The notes beneath the pieces are model-generated. The model searched no databases and was not told where the DNA came from. It saw nothing but the letters and a program-made list of their open reading frames with translations. Position numbers and translations under genes: made by a program. Positions 42,744 to 50,807 of a DNA stretch of 52,200 bases are shown here, piece by piece (the stretch's first letter is position 1; each line of letters begins with the position of its first letter). Location of the stretch: the NCBI GenBank assembly GCA_905214735.1, contig CAJMNI010000014.1, positions 1-52,200 of the forward strand, read 5' to 3'. Source of the DNA: an uncultured bacterium. Its GTDB lineage: Bacteria; Bacteroidota; Bacteroidia; Bacteroidales; Muribaculaceae.

Positions 42744-44234
42744 TCAGATTTCAATCCTGCTCATGGCCTCGTCGAAAGCGTTGGCCATAGAAGCAGCCGC
42801 CCGTCGGCCGTCGCCCATGGCGAGAATCACGGTCGAGGGGCCGCGCACAATGTCGCCGCCTGCGTAGACCATCGACGAATTCGACTTCTGCGAATCGTCG
42901 AGCACCATGATTTCACCTTTACGCGAGAGCTGCACGCCGACCGGCACGTCGGGTGTGTTGGGAAAATATCCCACGCTGATCACCACGAGGTCGACGTCGA
43001 TCTCCTCCAGAGCGCCGGGAATCGGGCGCGGAGAGCGGCGTCCCGACTCGTCGGGCTCGCCAAGTTCCATTTTCTGAACGGTCATCGAGCGGAGATAGCC
43101 GCGCTCGTCGGCATGATATTCGGTAGGAGTGCAGAGCGTCAGGAACTCCACACCCTCTTCGCGGGCATGGCGGATCTCGTCGAGACGGGCCGGCATCTCC
43201 TCCAGTCCGCGGCGATAAACGATCATCGACTTTTCTGCTCCCATCCTCACGGCCGCCCTCACGGCGTCGATGGCGGTGTTGCCACCGCCGATCACAGCCA
43301 CCGTCTTGCCGCGAAGCTCCACATTGGTGTTGCCGAAGATCTTCGGCCCAAGCAGATTCTCGCGCATCAGATATTCGTTGGCGGTCATAACGCCGGGCAG
43401 ATTCTCGCCGGGAATGTTCATGAAGCGTGGTTTCCCCGCTCCGGTGGCGAGATAGATCCCCTTGTAGCCCCGCCGGCGCAGGTCGTCGTAGGTGAGAGTG
43501 TGGCCGATAAAGCAGTCTTTCACGAACTCCACGCCCATTTTGCGGAGCTTCTTGATCTCGTGGTCCACGATGTAGTTTGGAAGGCAGAAGGGGGGAATGC
43601 CATATTTAAGCACGCCGCCAAACTGGCTGAGGGCCTCGAAGACCGTGACGCGGAAGCCTCTCATGCACATGTCGCCGGCGAAAGCCAGGCCGGAAGGACC
43701 TGAACCGACCACAGCCACCTTGAAGGGGAAGAAAGGCTGCGGAGCCGGTTCCTCCTTCTCATCCTCGCCATGAGGACTCTGATAGTCGGAAATGTTGCGT
43801 TCGAAGTCGGCCACGAAGCGCTCCAGATTGCCGATCGCCACCGGCTTCTTCCCCATTTTATTGTAAATGCAGCCTGCCTCGCATTGTTTTTCCTGGGGGC
43901 ATACGCGGCCGCAGACGGCGGGAAGCACCGTGGTGCGGTTGAGCACGGTCATCGCGCCGGGGAAATCGCGGCGTTCGATGTTTTTGATGAAGCCGGGTAT
44001 GTCGTTATGGACCGGACATCCCTTGATGCAGCCCGGGTCGGGGCAGTCGAGGCATCGCGAGGCCTCGAGCACAGCCTGTTCGTAGCTCAGGCCTTCGGCC
44101 ACCTCCTTCTGGTTGGTCACGCGGTAGGCGGCGTCGAGTTCGGGCATCTTCACGCGCGGAATAGCCGTGCGCTGTTTCGGAGTGAGTTTGGCGCGGAGTC
44201 TGACCCGCCATTCTTTATCGCGGTCGGTATTCAT
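42744..44234 (-). CDS. nfnB: NfnB / glutamate synthase beta-chain-like flavoprotein (496 aa)
   Basis: The start at ATG 44234 overlaps the TGA of nfnA. The N-terminus holds two cysteine clusters for [4Fe-4S] centres (CLDCPDPGCIKGCPVHNDIP and CGRVCPQEKQCEAGC). An FAD Rossmann motif VAVVGSGPSGLAFAG and an NADP(H) motif VAVIGGGNTAIDAVR follow, as in the small subunit of glutamate synthase. With the ferredoxin-reductase-like subunit next to it, the pair matches NfnAB, which couples NADH, ferredoxin and NADPH by flavin-based bifurcation. A glutamate synthase accessory role is the alternative. Cytoplasmic. Upstream in-frame codons up to 44549 lie inside nfnA in another frame and are not part of it. 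Confidence 0.85.
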   Translation of the reverse strand: MNTDRDKEWRVRLRAKLTPKQRTAIPRVKMPELDAAYRVTNQKEVAEGLSYEQAVLEASRCLDCPDPGCIKGCPVHNDIPGFIKNIERRDFPGAMTVLNRTTVLPAVCGRVCPQEKQCEAGCIYNKMGKKPVAIGNLERFVADFERNISDYQSPHGEDEKEEPAPQPFFPFKVAVVGSGPSGLAFAGDMCMRGFRVTVFEALSQFGGVLKYGIPPFCLPNYIVDHEIKKLRKMGVEFVKDCFIGHTLTYDDLRRRGYKGIYLATGAGKPRFMNIPGENLPGVMTANEYLMRENLLGPKIFGNTNVELRGKTVAVIGGGNTAIDAVRAAVRMGAEKSMIVYRRGLEEMPARLDEIRHAREEGVEFLTLCTPTEYHADERGYLRSMTVQKMELGEPDESGRRSPRPIPGALEEIDVDLVVISVGYFPNTPDVPVGVQLSRKGEIMVLDDSQKSNSSMVYAGGDIVRGPSTVILAMGDGRRAAASMANAFDEAMSRIEI

Positions 44235-44992
44235 ACAAAAAGTCTTTGGCGGTTGAACATCTGGTCGAAATCGACCTCGTGGGCGTTGAAGATCGGGCCG
44301 TCGGTGCAGGTCTGTTTTCTCTCGCCGTTGACCATCACCCGGCATATTCCGCAAATTCCGATTCCGTCGATCATGAGCATATTGAGCACGCAGTCGGCGG
44401 GGATTCCGAGGCGTTTTGTTTCGGCGGCCACTCGTTTCATCATCAGCGTGGGGCCGGCCATGATCACGCGGTCGATGTCGTAGTCGTGGAGGCATTTCTC
44501 CACGACCCCGACAAGTTCGGCGTCGGTGACGGGGAACACCTTTTCGCATTCTGACTCGATTTCACCGAGCAGGCACTGAGTGCGCGAAGATTCCTCTGAG
44601 AGCACGGCCACGCAGCGGCATCCACGGGCATGGTTGGCCTTGATCAGCGGGAGCAGGGAGACCACACCCGAACCGTCGCCGAAGAAGAGAATCTTCTGGT
44701 TTTCCATGATTCGGGCCGGTCGGCCGAGGGGCCCGAGCAGGTCGGGGAGAGCCTCGCCGGGCTTGAGCATGGAGAGAATTTCCTCCAGGCCGTCGGCGCG
44801 GTGGATGATCACGTCGATAATGCCGTTGTCGGAATCGGAGTTGATTATGGAGAATGGGATTCGTTCACCCTCCTTCTTGAATTTGATGATCACGAAATGC
44901 CCGGGGAGGCATTTCACGGCCACTTCCGGATTATAGATCCTTACCCGGGCGGTGCGCTCCGAATAGGGGGATATGCTTACGATTTCGTTCAT
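44231..44992 (-). CDS. nfnA: NfnA-like ferredoxin-NADP reductase subunit (253 aa)
   Basis: Starts at ATG 44992 (MNEIVSISPYSERTARVRIY). A PyrK/NfnA-type FAD domain (GHFVIIKFKKEGERIPFSI) precedes an NAD-binding domain (KILFFGDGSGVVSLLPLIKA, VIMAGPTLMMKRVA). A C-terminal [2Fe-2S] motif GIGICGICRVMVNGERKQTC completes it. This is the small subunit of NfnAB. It overlaps nfnB by 4 nt (ATGA), so the two are made together. Its promoter overlaps the terminator of the upstream PepSY-like gene. Confidence 0.85.
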   Translation of the reverse strand: MNEIVSISPYSERTARVRIYNPEVAVKCLPGHFVIIKFKKEGERIPFSIINSDSDNGIIDVIIHRADGLEEILSMLKPGEALPDLLGPLGRPARIMENQKILFFGDGSGVVSLLPLIKANHARGCRCVAVLSEESSRTQCLLGEIESECEKVFPVTDAELVGVVEKCLHDYDIDRVIMAGPTLMMKRVAAETKRLGIPADCVLNMLMIDGIGICGICRVMVNGERKQTCTDGPIFNAHEVDFDQMFNRQRLFV

Positions 44993-45022
44993 GGTTGGGA
45001 TGATTGGCGAGGAAAGAGATTG

Positions 45023-45053
45023 TAAATATAGCAAAAAGAGGGGAAATGACAAA
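45023..45053 (-). promoter_or_regulatory. nfnA promoter sharing its -33 box with a terminator T-run
   Basis: On the minus strand TTTG (45053-45050), a 19-nt spacer and TATATTTA (45030-45023) fit the Bacteroidetes promoter pattern. The TTTG is the end of the terminator's T-run. Transcription would start near 45016, 24 nt before the nfnA ATG. Confidence 0.6.
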
Positions 45054-45082
45054 AAAAATCCCGCCGCGGGGATGCGGCGGGA
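45051..45082 (-). terminator. Terminator of the PepSY-like gene
   Basis: A perfect 9-bp GC stem (TCCCGCCGC / GCGGCGGGA, 45059-45067 with 45074-45082) with a 6-nt loop is followed on the minus strand by eight T (45058-45051). Confidence 0.9.
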
Positions 45083-45104
45083 TGATATGATACTGTTTCC
45101 GGGG

Positions 45105-45596
45105 TCAGAATGTGGTGTCGGGACGCACGTCGATGTCGTTGGTGGTCTCGAGAAGCATTTCGCCGTTGTCTTTGATATAGAGGTAGGCGTCTTTCTGACC
45201 TTTTAGCTCCATCTCGACTTCATAGAAGTTCATGTCGGGACGCTTGTAATATTCCACGTCGTCAACCACGTAGGTGGCATATTTGCTCTTTTCGATGGCG
45301 GTCTTTACGGCGGGTTCGACTGCGGTGATGTCGGTGTTATAGTCGGTTTCGGTCATCACCCAGCGGGTGTTCTGGTCAAACCAGACGTCAACGTCATATC
45401 TGTCTTTGTAGCCTTCGGCCACTTTCCATTGACCTTTCTTTTCCCATTTCACGTTGGTGAGATCGGGTTCTACTTGTTCAAGGGCCGATTTGAAATCATC
45501 GTCTACTTTGATGTCGTCATCGTCGTCGCAGGCGGTGAAAGCTGACAACGCTGCGGCAATGCCCAGTGTGTAAGCCAGTCCTTTAAATAGTTTCAT
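45105..45596 (-). CDS. PepSY-like lipoprotein (163 aa)
   Basis: From ATG 45596 the signal MKLFKGLAYTLGIAAALSAF leads to a lipobox TAC with the Cys near residue 23, then a poly-Asp stretch (CDDDDDIKVDDD). Two PepSY-like (BLIP-like) repeats follow: FKSALEQVEPDLTNVKWEKK with YDVDVWFD, and VEPAVKTAIEKSKYATYVVD with FYEVEMELKG. Such small periplasmic proteins are common in Bacteroidetes, often near two-component genes, and may sense or inhibit. It is divergent from the LytS/LytTR pair (174 bp apart). A 6-bp hairpin (TCCGGC / GCCGGA, 45621-45636) sits in its leader. Confidence 0.8.
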   Translation of the reverse strand: MKLFKGLAYTLGIAAALSAFTACDDDDDIKVDDDFKSALEQVEPDLTNVKWEKKGQWKVAEGYKDRYDVDVWFDQNTRWVMTETDYNTDITAVEPAVKTAIEKSKYATYVVDDVEYYKRPDMNFYEVEMELKGQKDAYLYIKDNGEMLLETTNDIDVRPDTTF

Positions 45597-45721
45597 AAGG
45601 GTTATAAGTTTTAATAATTCTCCGGCTGTTGCCGGATACATGATTATTCATGCATTCATTATAAAAACGCAAAAGTTAGTGAAATGTTTGATGGGATTCG
45701 TTGATTTTTGATGCCGACGGG

Positions 45722-45752
45722 TTTGAAAGAGGCGTTCAAATGGCTATATTTG
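45722..45752 (+). promoter_or_regulatory. Promoter of the LytS/LytTR operon
   Basis: TTTG (45722-45725), exactly 19 nt, then TATATTTG (45745-45752): a consensus Bacteroidetes promoter. Transcription would start about 12 nt before the kinase ATG. Confidence 0.8.
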
Positions 45753-45770
45753 CAGAAGAAAACATAAGCT

Positions 45771-46910
45771 ATGACAGCAGAACAGATAAAAACACCCCTC
45801 AGCGACACGCGGCGACATGCTGAGTCGGTGTGTTATGTTGTGATGTGGGGCCTCGTGGCGGCGTTCTATCTCCTGAACGTCATCCGGGCGCGGAGCGTCA
45901 GCGGCGAGCAGCCTCTTTTCGAGTGGGGAATGGCGGTGCGGGCTTTGGTGGCTCTCGTCCCTTTTGTGGCGCTGTTTATCGTCAACAACTGCATCCTCAT
46001 TCCCCGCCTGCTTCTGAGGGGAAGGTTCGCGCTCTATTTTATAGCTGCGGTTGCGGCCATATTCCTCGTGTGGCTTTACCAGTATGAGCAGTTTATGGAG
46101 TTTCTTGCCAAAATCGGACCTCCGCCGGAGGGGGCGCGTGGCCCGCGTCCGCACCGGTTCCACCGCCCGCTCGGAGCGATGCCTCTTTTTCTCGATTTCG
46201 TCTACGACCTCCTTGTGGTCGGAATGAACATCGCCACGGCCCTGATTTTCCAGAACTATCGATATCGCCTTGAACGCCAGCGGCTGAGCCGGGCTAATGC
46301 CGAGAGCCAACTGACATATCTAAAAGACCAGATCAATCCACATTTCTACATGAACATGCTCAACAACATCCACGGCATGATTGAGATTGATCCGGAAAAG
46401 GCGCAGGACATGGTGCTCCGCATGTCGAAACTTATGCGCTATATGCTTTATGAGAGTTCGAAGCCGAAGATACCCCTTAGCCGGGAAATAGAGTTCCTTC
46501 GCGACTATCTTCAGATCATGCGTCAGAGGTATCCGGAGAGCAAAGTGAAGATTGAGGCCGAATTCCCCTCCGCTGCCGAGTCGGGGAGTATCATGGTGGC
46601 TCCGCTGCTTTATCTTGTATATATCGAAAATGCGTTCAAGCATGGGATAAGTTATCAGGCGGTGTCGCGCGTTTCGGTGAAAATCTCGATTGGCGGTGAC
46701 AAGGTGACATTTGATTGCGAGAACACGGTTGCCGCCGATAGCAAAGCCGATAAGTCAGGAGATAGTCACGGCATAGGATTGCAGAACGCATCGAAGCGGC
46801 TCCAGCTCATATATGGTGATTCCTTCACTCTGACGGAGGGTGAGGAGAGCGAGGAAGGGGAGGAGAACAAGTTGTATAGAGTAAGTCTAACAATTCCCAA
46901 ACAGAAATAA
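45771..46910 (+). CDS. LytS-family sensor histidine kinase (379 aa)
   Basis: Four transmembrane helices near 19-37, 55-76, 83-103 and 140-160 form the sensor part. A short linker helix leads to the His_kinase domain (PF06580): LTYLKDQINPHFYMNMLNNI with the phosphorylated His191, then a HATPase with IENAFKHGIS (N box) and GIGLQNASKRLQLIYG (G box). It is typical of LytS/YehU-type kinases without a separate periplasmic domain. It lies 3 nt upstream of its LytTR response regulator and is divergent from a PepSY-like lipoprotein gene, which may be a target or input. Confidence 0.9.
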   Translation: MTAEQIKTPLSDTRRHAESVCYVVMWGLVAAFYLLNVIRARSVSGEQPLFEWGMAVRALVALVPFVALFIVNNCILIPRLLLRGRFALYFIAAVAAIFLVWLYQYEQFMEFLAKIGPPPEGARGPRPHRFHRPLGAMPLFLDFVYDLLVVGMNIATALIFQNYRYRLERQRLSRANAESQLTYLKDQINPHFYMNMLNNIHGMIEIDPEKAQDMVLRMSKLMRYMLYESSKPKIPLSREIEFLRDYLQIMRQRYPESKVKIEAEFPSAAESGSIMVAPLLYLVYIENAFKHGISYQAVSRVSVKISIGGDKVTFDCENTVAADSKADKSGDSHGIGLQNASKRLQLIYGDSFTLTEGEESEEGEENKLYRVSLTIPKQK

Positions 46911-46913
46911 ATC

Positions 46914-47663
46914 ATGGAAATCCGCACTGTAATAATCGACGACGAACCGATCGCGCTCGAAAAGTTGAAAAGTTATGTGGCGAAAGTGCCGTTTCTCAAG
47001 CTTGTGGGAGAGTTTTCCAGCGCAGTTGAGGCTGCGGCGTTTATCAACGAGGGGAATGCCGACGTGATATTCACCGACATCAGCATGCCCGATCTCGACG
47101 GAATGCAGTTTGTCGAGACGTTGGCCAACGCGCCGATGGTGGTCTTTATCACCGCTCATCCTCAATATGCGGTCGACAGTTACAGGCTTTCAGCCGTGGA
47201 CTATCTTCTTAAGCCGTATGGTTTTGCCGATTTCCAGCGGGCGGCCAACAAGGTGCTTGAGAATTGGCGGGCACGCAGTCATAGCGGGGAATCGGAACGG
47301 GCTGTCAGACCTGATCGCGATTCTTCGCTCTTTGTGAAAGTCGACTATAAATATTTGCGTGTGAGTCTCAGCGACATCCGCTATGTGAAGGGATATGGCG
47401 AATATCTCCAGATCTATCTTGCCGGGCAGACCAAACCGTTGATCACGCTGAGCAGTTTCGCGGCGATAAGGGAGAAACTCTCTCCGAATTTCCTGCAGAT
47501 CCACAGGTCGTATATCGTCAACATGGATCAGGTGGAACGCATAGAGAAATCGCGAGTGGTGATGGACGCCGACACCTACATTCCGGTCGGCGACAGCTAC
47601 AAGTCAACCTTCCTCGACTACCTCGCCCGCCACTCCGCCGGCAGCCGCCTCCCCAAGGATTGA
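46914..47663 (+). CDS. LytTR-family response regulator (249 aa)
   Basis: The receiver domain (1-125) has acidic residues at IIDDEP (Asp9, Asp10), the phosphorylation site Asp55 in VIFTDISMPDLDG, a Thr/Ser in VFITAHP and Lys near 103 in LLKPYG. A linker leads to a LytTR DNA-binding domain (about 140-245): FVKVDYKYLRVSLSDIRYVK, LQIHRSYIVNMDQVERIE and VGDSYKSTFLDYL. LytTR proteins bind pairs of direct repeats in promoters. It forms a pair with the kinase upstream. Confidence 0.92.
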   Translation: MEIRTVIIDDEPIALEKLKSYVAKVPFLKLVGEFSSAVEAAAFINEGNADVIFTDISMPDLDGMQFVETLANAPMVVFITAHPQYAVDSYRLSAVDYLLKPYGFADFQRAANKVLENWRARSHSGESERAVRPDRDSSLFVKVDYKYLRVSLSDIRYVKGYGEYLQIYLAGQTKPLITLSSFAAIREKLSPNFLQIHRSYIVNMDQVERIEKSRVVMDADTYIPVGDSYKSTFLDYLARHSAGSRLPKD

Positions 47664-47706
47664 CGCAAAGCTTTAACCGCCATTCAGGCATTGGCTCTTT
47701 CTCGAA

Positions 47707-49245
47707 TTATCTCACGATGCGGGCGTCTTTAATTACGACTCCTTTATAAAAAGTGTTGATATTCAGTTCAAGATAGGTGACGTCAGCACCGTCCGAGGTC
47801 TTAAACTGACGGTATTGCACTCTGGATAGAGTTTCCTTGTTGTCTCCGGTTGTGAGCATTACATCAAAACGATCCTTAGGTGCGGGATGCAGATACACGA
47901 GATTGTTCTTGAAAATGAGCAGGCTGTCGTCGCTGCATCTCGCTGCTTTTTTCTCGGAAAAATCTTGTAATGCCTTTGGTAGGAGAGTGATTTCTCTGAG
48001 GCCAAATTTTGTGTTGAGCACCATATATGTCGGTTTGAGAAAATCCGGACCGATCCGGATAGGAGTCTGGTCGTAAAACGCTACACCCGGATTAAGAGGA
48101 TTGGCAGCCTGCTCTCTTACATCCTCGATTTCCTTATTCAATTTCAGCTGAACGTCGATAGCCCATGCCACATTGAAAATTGATATCATTCCGGCCACGC
48201 AAAAGAGAATGGTATGCCGCTGCCTGACATTTTTAAGCTGACCCATATAATACATAATGGTCAATGTGCTCATTATCTGATTGAATGCCCCCGTACGAGC
48301 TCCGTTGAAATATTTGATGAAGATCAGAGTGCCGATCAGCCCGCACGCTAATGTTCCCCAGGCAATGGCGATGTTTCGTCTATTACCAAACAGTTTCTTT
48401 CTGGTTTTGCGTTTGAGAGCCCAGATTATAAGCAGCACCAGGTAGATATAAAACATGCAGTTGAATGCCACAATGTTTATCAAAGTCTCATACCAGGTGG
48501 ATTTCACCAGGAAACTTCCTCTGTTTCCGGTCATCGCCCACAGGGCCGGCATGCACATTATGCACAATATGCCTAAAATCAGTCCGGAAATCAGAAACCT
48601 GGAAGAATATCCCGGCAATTTCTTCATGACGAAAAAATATACGAATATTCCGATGGCCATCGGCACGGTCATCCCTTCATGCCACCAACCCGTAACGATA
48701 CCATAAACCAGCAATCCGATATTGGCGGTGGTCGACATGCGTCCTTCTTTTTCCGTCTTCACAAGGAGACATACGAATCCGACCCCCAATGCTATCGGCC
48801 AAATGTAATTGATCGAGAATACGATGGTATACATATATTCAAACCAAGGGAAGACGAAATTGACGACGATAAGCAGGATAGCTGATTGCAGTGACACCAA
48901 TCGGCAGCTTGTTAGACGGCAGCCTAACAACAGTGTCAGAAAAGAAGCTAAGGACGATACGAAACCATATACAAATTTCGGGAACAAAGAGATAAAAGCG
49001 GGGGCAATGACGCAACTTAATCTTCCCGTGTCAATATTCCAGTGGTCGAGGCCGGTTCTCTGGGTTTGAATGAATCTGTGCCACACGTCAGCGTGTATGT
49101 CGGTGTTGGCCAGATACCATAAATCGTCTGCCAAAGGGGGCGTAAAGGTATACATAACCATATAAAGCAGGCAAAGAGTGCCGGCCACAGCATAAAATAT
49201 CCAATCCTGAGATTTGCCTTGAGTTGAGAAAGTAGGTAAGTTCAT
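47707..49245 (-). CDS. Polytopic membrane protein, DUF6056-like (512 aa)
   Basis: From ATG 49245 (MNLPTFSTQGKSQDWIFYAV) about eleven transmembrane helices can be counted. Loops near the start hold DDLWYLANT and HWNIDTGRLSC, which resemble the DUF6056/GtrV-like family of putative glycosyltransferase-type membrane proteins. The C-terminal about 150 residues form a soluble domain (LKLNKEIEDVREQAANPLNP, YMVLNTKFGLREITLLPKAL). No neighbouring cell-wall or O-antigen genes support a specific role. The last gene before a block of IS elements. Confidence 0.65.
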   Translation of the reverse strand: MNLPTFSTQGKSQDWIFYAVAGTLCLLYMVMYTFTPPLADDLWYLANTDIHADVWHRFIQTQRTGLDHWNIDTGRLSCVIAPAFISLFPKFVYGFVSSLASFLTLLLGCRLTSCRLVSLQSAILLIVVNFVFPWFEYMYTIVFSINYIWPIALGVGFVCLLVKTEKEGRMSTTANIGLLVYGIVTGWWHEGMTVPMAIGIFVYFFVMKKLPGYSSRFLISGLILGILCIMCMPALWAMTGNRGSFLVKSTWYETLINIVAFNCMFYIYLVLLIIWALKRKTRKKLFGNRRNIAIAWGTLACGLIGTLIFIKYFNGARTGAFNQIMSTLTIMYYMGQLKNVRQRHTILFCVAGMISIFNVAWAIDVQLKLNKEIEDVREQAANPLNPGVAFYDQTPIRIGPDFLKPTYMVLNTKFGLREITLLPKALQDFSEKKAARCSDDSLLIFKNNLVYLHPAPKDRFDVMLTTGDNKETLSRVQYRQFKTSDGADVTYLELNINTFYKGVVIKDARIVR

Positions 49246-49395
49246 AGTCGGCGATAAAATCAATTGCAGCCGTGAATTTAACAAATTTTCAACTCATCGG
49301 CAAATGCCGCTATAATACTCCCCGATTTTCAGACAGGCACAAAGATGGCGGTATGACAAGAAATCGTTATATTTGTGAAAACAAAGAAAATCGAA

Positions 49396-49701
49396 ATGGC
49401 AAGACAATCGAAATTTACAGCTGCATTCAAGGCCAAAGTCGCCGTGGAAGCACTCAGGGAAACCGAACCGCTGGAGTCTCTGGCCAAGAAGTATGGTGTG
49501 GCTCCCTCGAAAATCACAGAATGGAAGAACGAGCTGCTGAACAATGCTGACAGAGCCTTCGGGAACGACTCGCAGAGCAAGAGCGAGCTCAAGAAGGTGA
49601 CTGCCGAGAAAGACCGCCTTCTCAAGAAAGTCGGCCAGTTGACAATCGACTGCGATTTTTTTGCGAAAGCCTGCGAGGATGCCGGACTCAAAGTGAGATA
49701 G
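49396..49701 (+). CDS. IS3-family transposase OrfA
   Basis: A 101-residue protein from ATG 49396 (MARQSKFTAAFKAKVAVEAL). It holds an HTH (ESLAKKYGVAPSKITEWKNE) and a C-terminal leucine-zipper-like helix (SELKKVTAEKDRLLKKVGQL). It binds the ends of the element. A run of seven T at 49656-49662 near its end is a likely -1 frameshift site that would join it to OrfB. Confidence 0.9.
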   Translation: MARQSKFTAAFKAKVAVEALRETEPLESLAKKYGVAPSKITEWKNELLNNADRAFGNDSQSKSELKKVTAEKDRLLKKVGQLTIDCDFFAKACEDAGLKVR

Positions 49702-49712
49702 CGGACCTTGAG

Positions 49713-50519
49713 ATGAAGCGCCCCGCAGGCATGAGCCGCAACAAGTTCTGCAAATACATGAAGTTCAACCGCAGTAACCTTTATTACAAGCCGAGGGGAG
49801 AATCCGCTCTCAATCTGAAGATTCTGGAGATAATAGACGAGTATTACCTCGACCATCCGACCACGGGCGTCAAGACAATGACAATGGTTCTACGCGAGAA
49901 GAACTATACCGTCAACGAAAAGCGTGTGCGCCGGCTAATGCGCAGGATGAACCTCATGGCCATATATCCGCGGAAATGCCTCTCGAAAGGAGGAATTGCC
50001 AAATACGTGCATCCCTACCTGCTGCGCGACCTGGAAATCACGCATCGCAACCAGGTGTGGAGCACCGACATCTCCTATATCCACATGATCGGAGGCTTCA
50101 TGTATCTCTACGCGATCATCGACGTCTACAGCCGCTATATCGTGGGCTGGAAGCTTAGCAACACACTCTCGGCCGACAACGTGCACGAGATGCTCAGGGA
50201 AAGTATCCGCAAGTTCGGAGCGCCCGAGATCATCAACACCGATCAAGGCTCGCAATACACCACAAAGGCATGGGAAGATCTCCTGAAAGAGAACGGCATA
50301 CACATCAGCATGGACGGCAGGGGCCGTTGCAAGGACAACATCTGGATAGAGCGCTTCTGGCGTACCGTCAAGCAGGAATACGTCTACATCAATCCCACCG
50401 ACTCTGTCGTTGAGTTGCGTCAGGGAATCAGCGACTACATCGAGTTCTACAACTACGAACGCCCCTATCAGAGCATCGGAGAAGTCCTTCCGGCCCGAGG
50501 TTACGGATTAATCGCCTGA
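49713..50519 (+). CDS. IS3-family transposase OrfB (DDE integrase)
   Basis: A 268-residue protein with an HTH_21 region (YYLDHPTTGVKTMTMVLREK, VNEKRVRRLMRRMNLMAIYP) and an rve integrase core. The DDE triad is Asp in VWSTDISYI, Asp in IINTDQGSQYT and Glu in NIWIERFWRTVKQEYV. All are present, so the enzyme appears active. The frame is open upstream through RTQSEIADLEM, which fits production as an OrfAB fusion by -1 frameshifting. Confidence 0.92.
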   Translation: MKRPAGMSRNKFCKYMKFNRSNLYYKPRGESALNLKILEIIDEYYLDHPTTGVKTMTMVLREKNYTVNEKRVRRLMRRMNLMAIYPRKCLSKGGIAKYVHPYLLRDLEITHRNQVWSTDISYIHMIGGFMYLYAIIDVYSRYIVGWKLSNTLSADNVHEMLRESIRKFGAPEIINTDQGSQYTTKAWEDLLKENGIHISMDGRGRCKDNIWIERFWRTVKQEYVYINPTDSVVELRQGISDYIEFYNYERPYQSIGEVLPARGYGLIA

Positions 50520-50560
50520 AAATTTGGACGGCAATGAAAAAAGAACTAACTTTCCTCTAA

Positions 50561-50807
50561 AACATATTTCGTCGCGAGAGGTAATATCACCAAAAACAGA
50601 AAAGAACTGAGACCAAGGCACATGAAATCCTGTTCTGGCAGTCATCGCAACAGCGGAATTCAGATATAAGATTGTTATTTTCCTCTACAGGCTTGGTTAG
50701 CTTATGCCGGTGTGCAACTCCTTCCGATGTATTTGCAAATTTGTAAGCCGGGCTACGATGCACCACAAAGTTAATTACATTGCACCGGAAGGTATGCCGA
50801 AAGGTCG
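50561..50807. other. Spacer between IS3 and IS110
   Basis: No gene is seen. The right end of the IS110 element must lie here; IS110 elements lack terminal inverted repeats, so I cannot place it. A short stem AAAGG / CCTTT near 50801-50815 follows the transposase stop on the minus strand. Confidence 0.35.

Larger units (their letters stand above)
49320..50560 (+). mobile_element. Complete IS3-family insertion sequence
   Basis: Two overlapping transposase frames (orfA 49396-49701, orfB 49713-50519) make up a full IS3 element. A TATATTTG promoter box lies at 49368-49375. I could not recognise its terminal inverted repeats with confidence, so the outer limits are approximate. Confidence 0.8.

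Noticed and set aside
43113..44483. Plus-strand frames opposite nfnA and nfnB
   Set aside because: Antisense to clearly conserved flavoprotein genes; no motifs.
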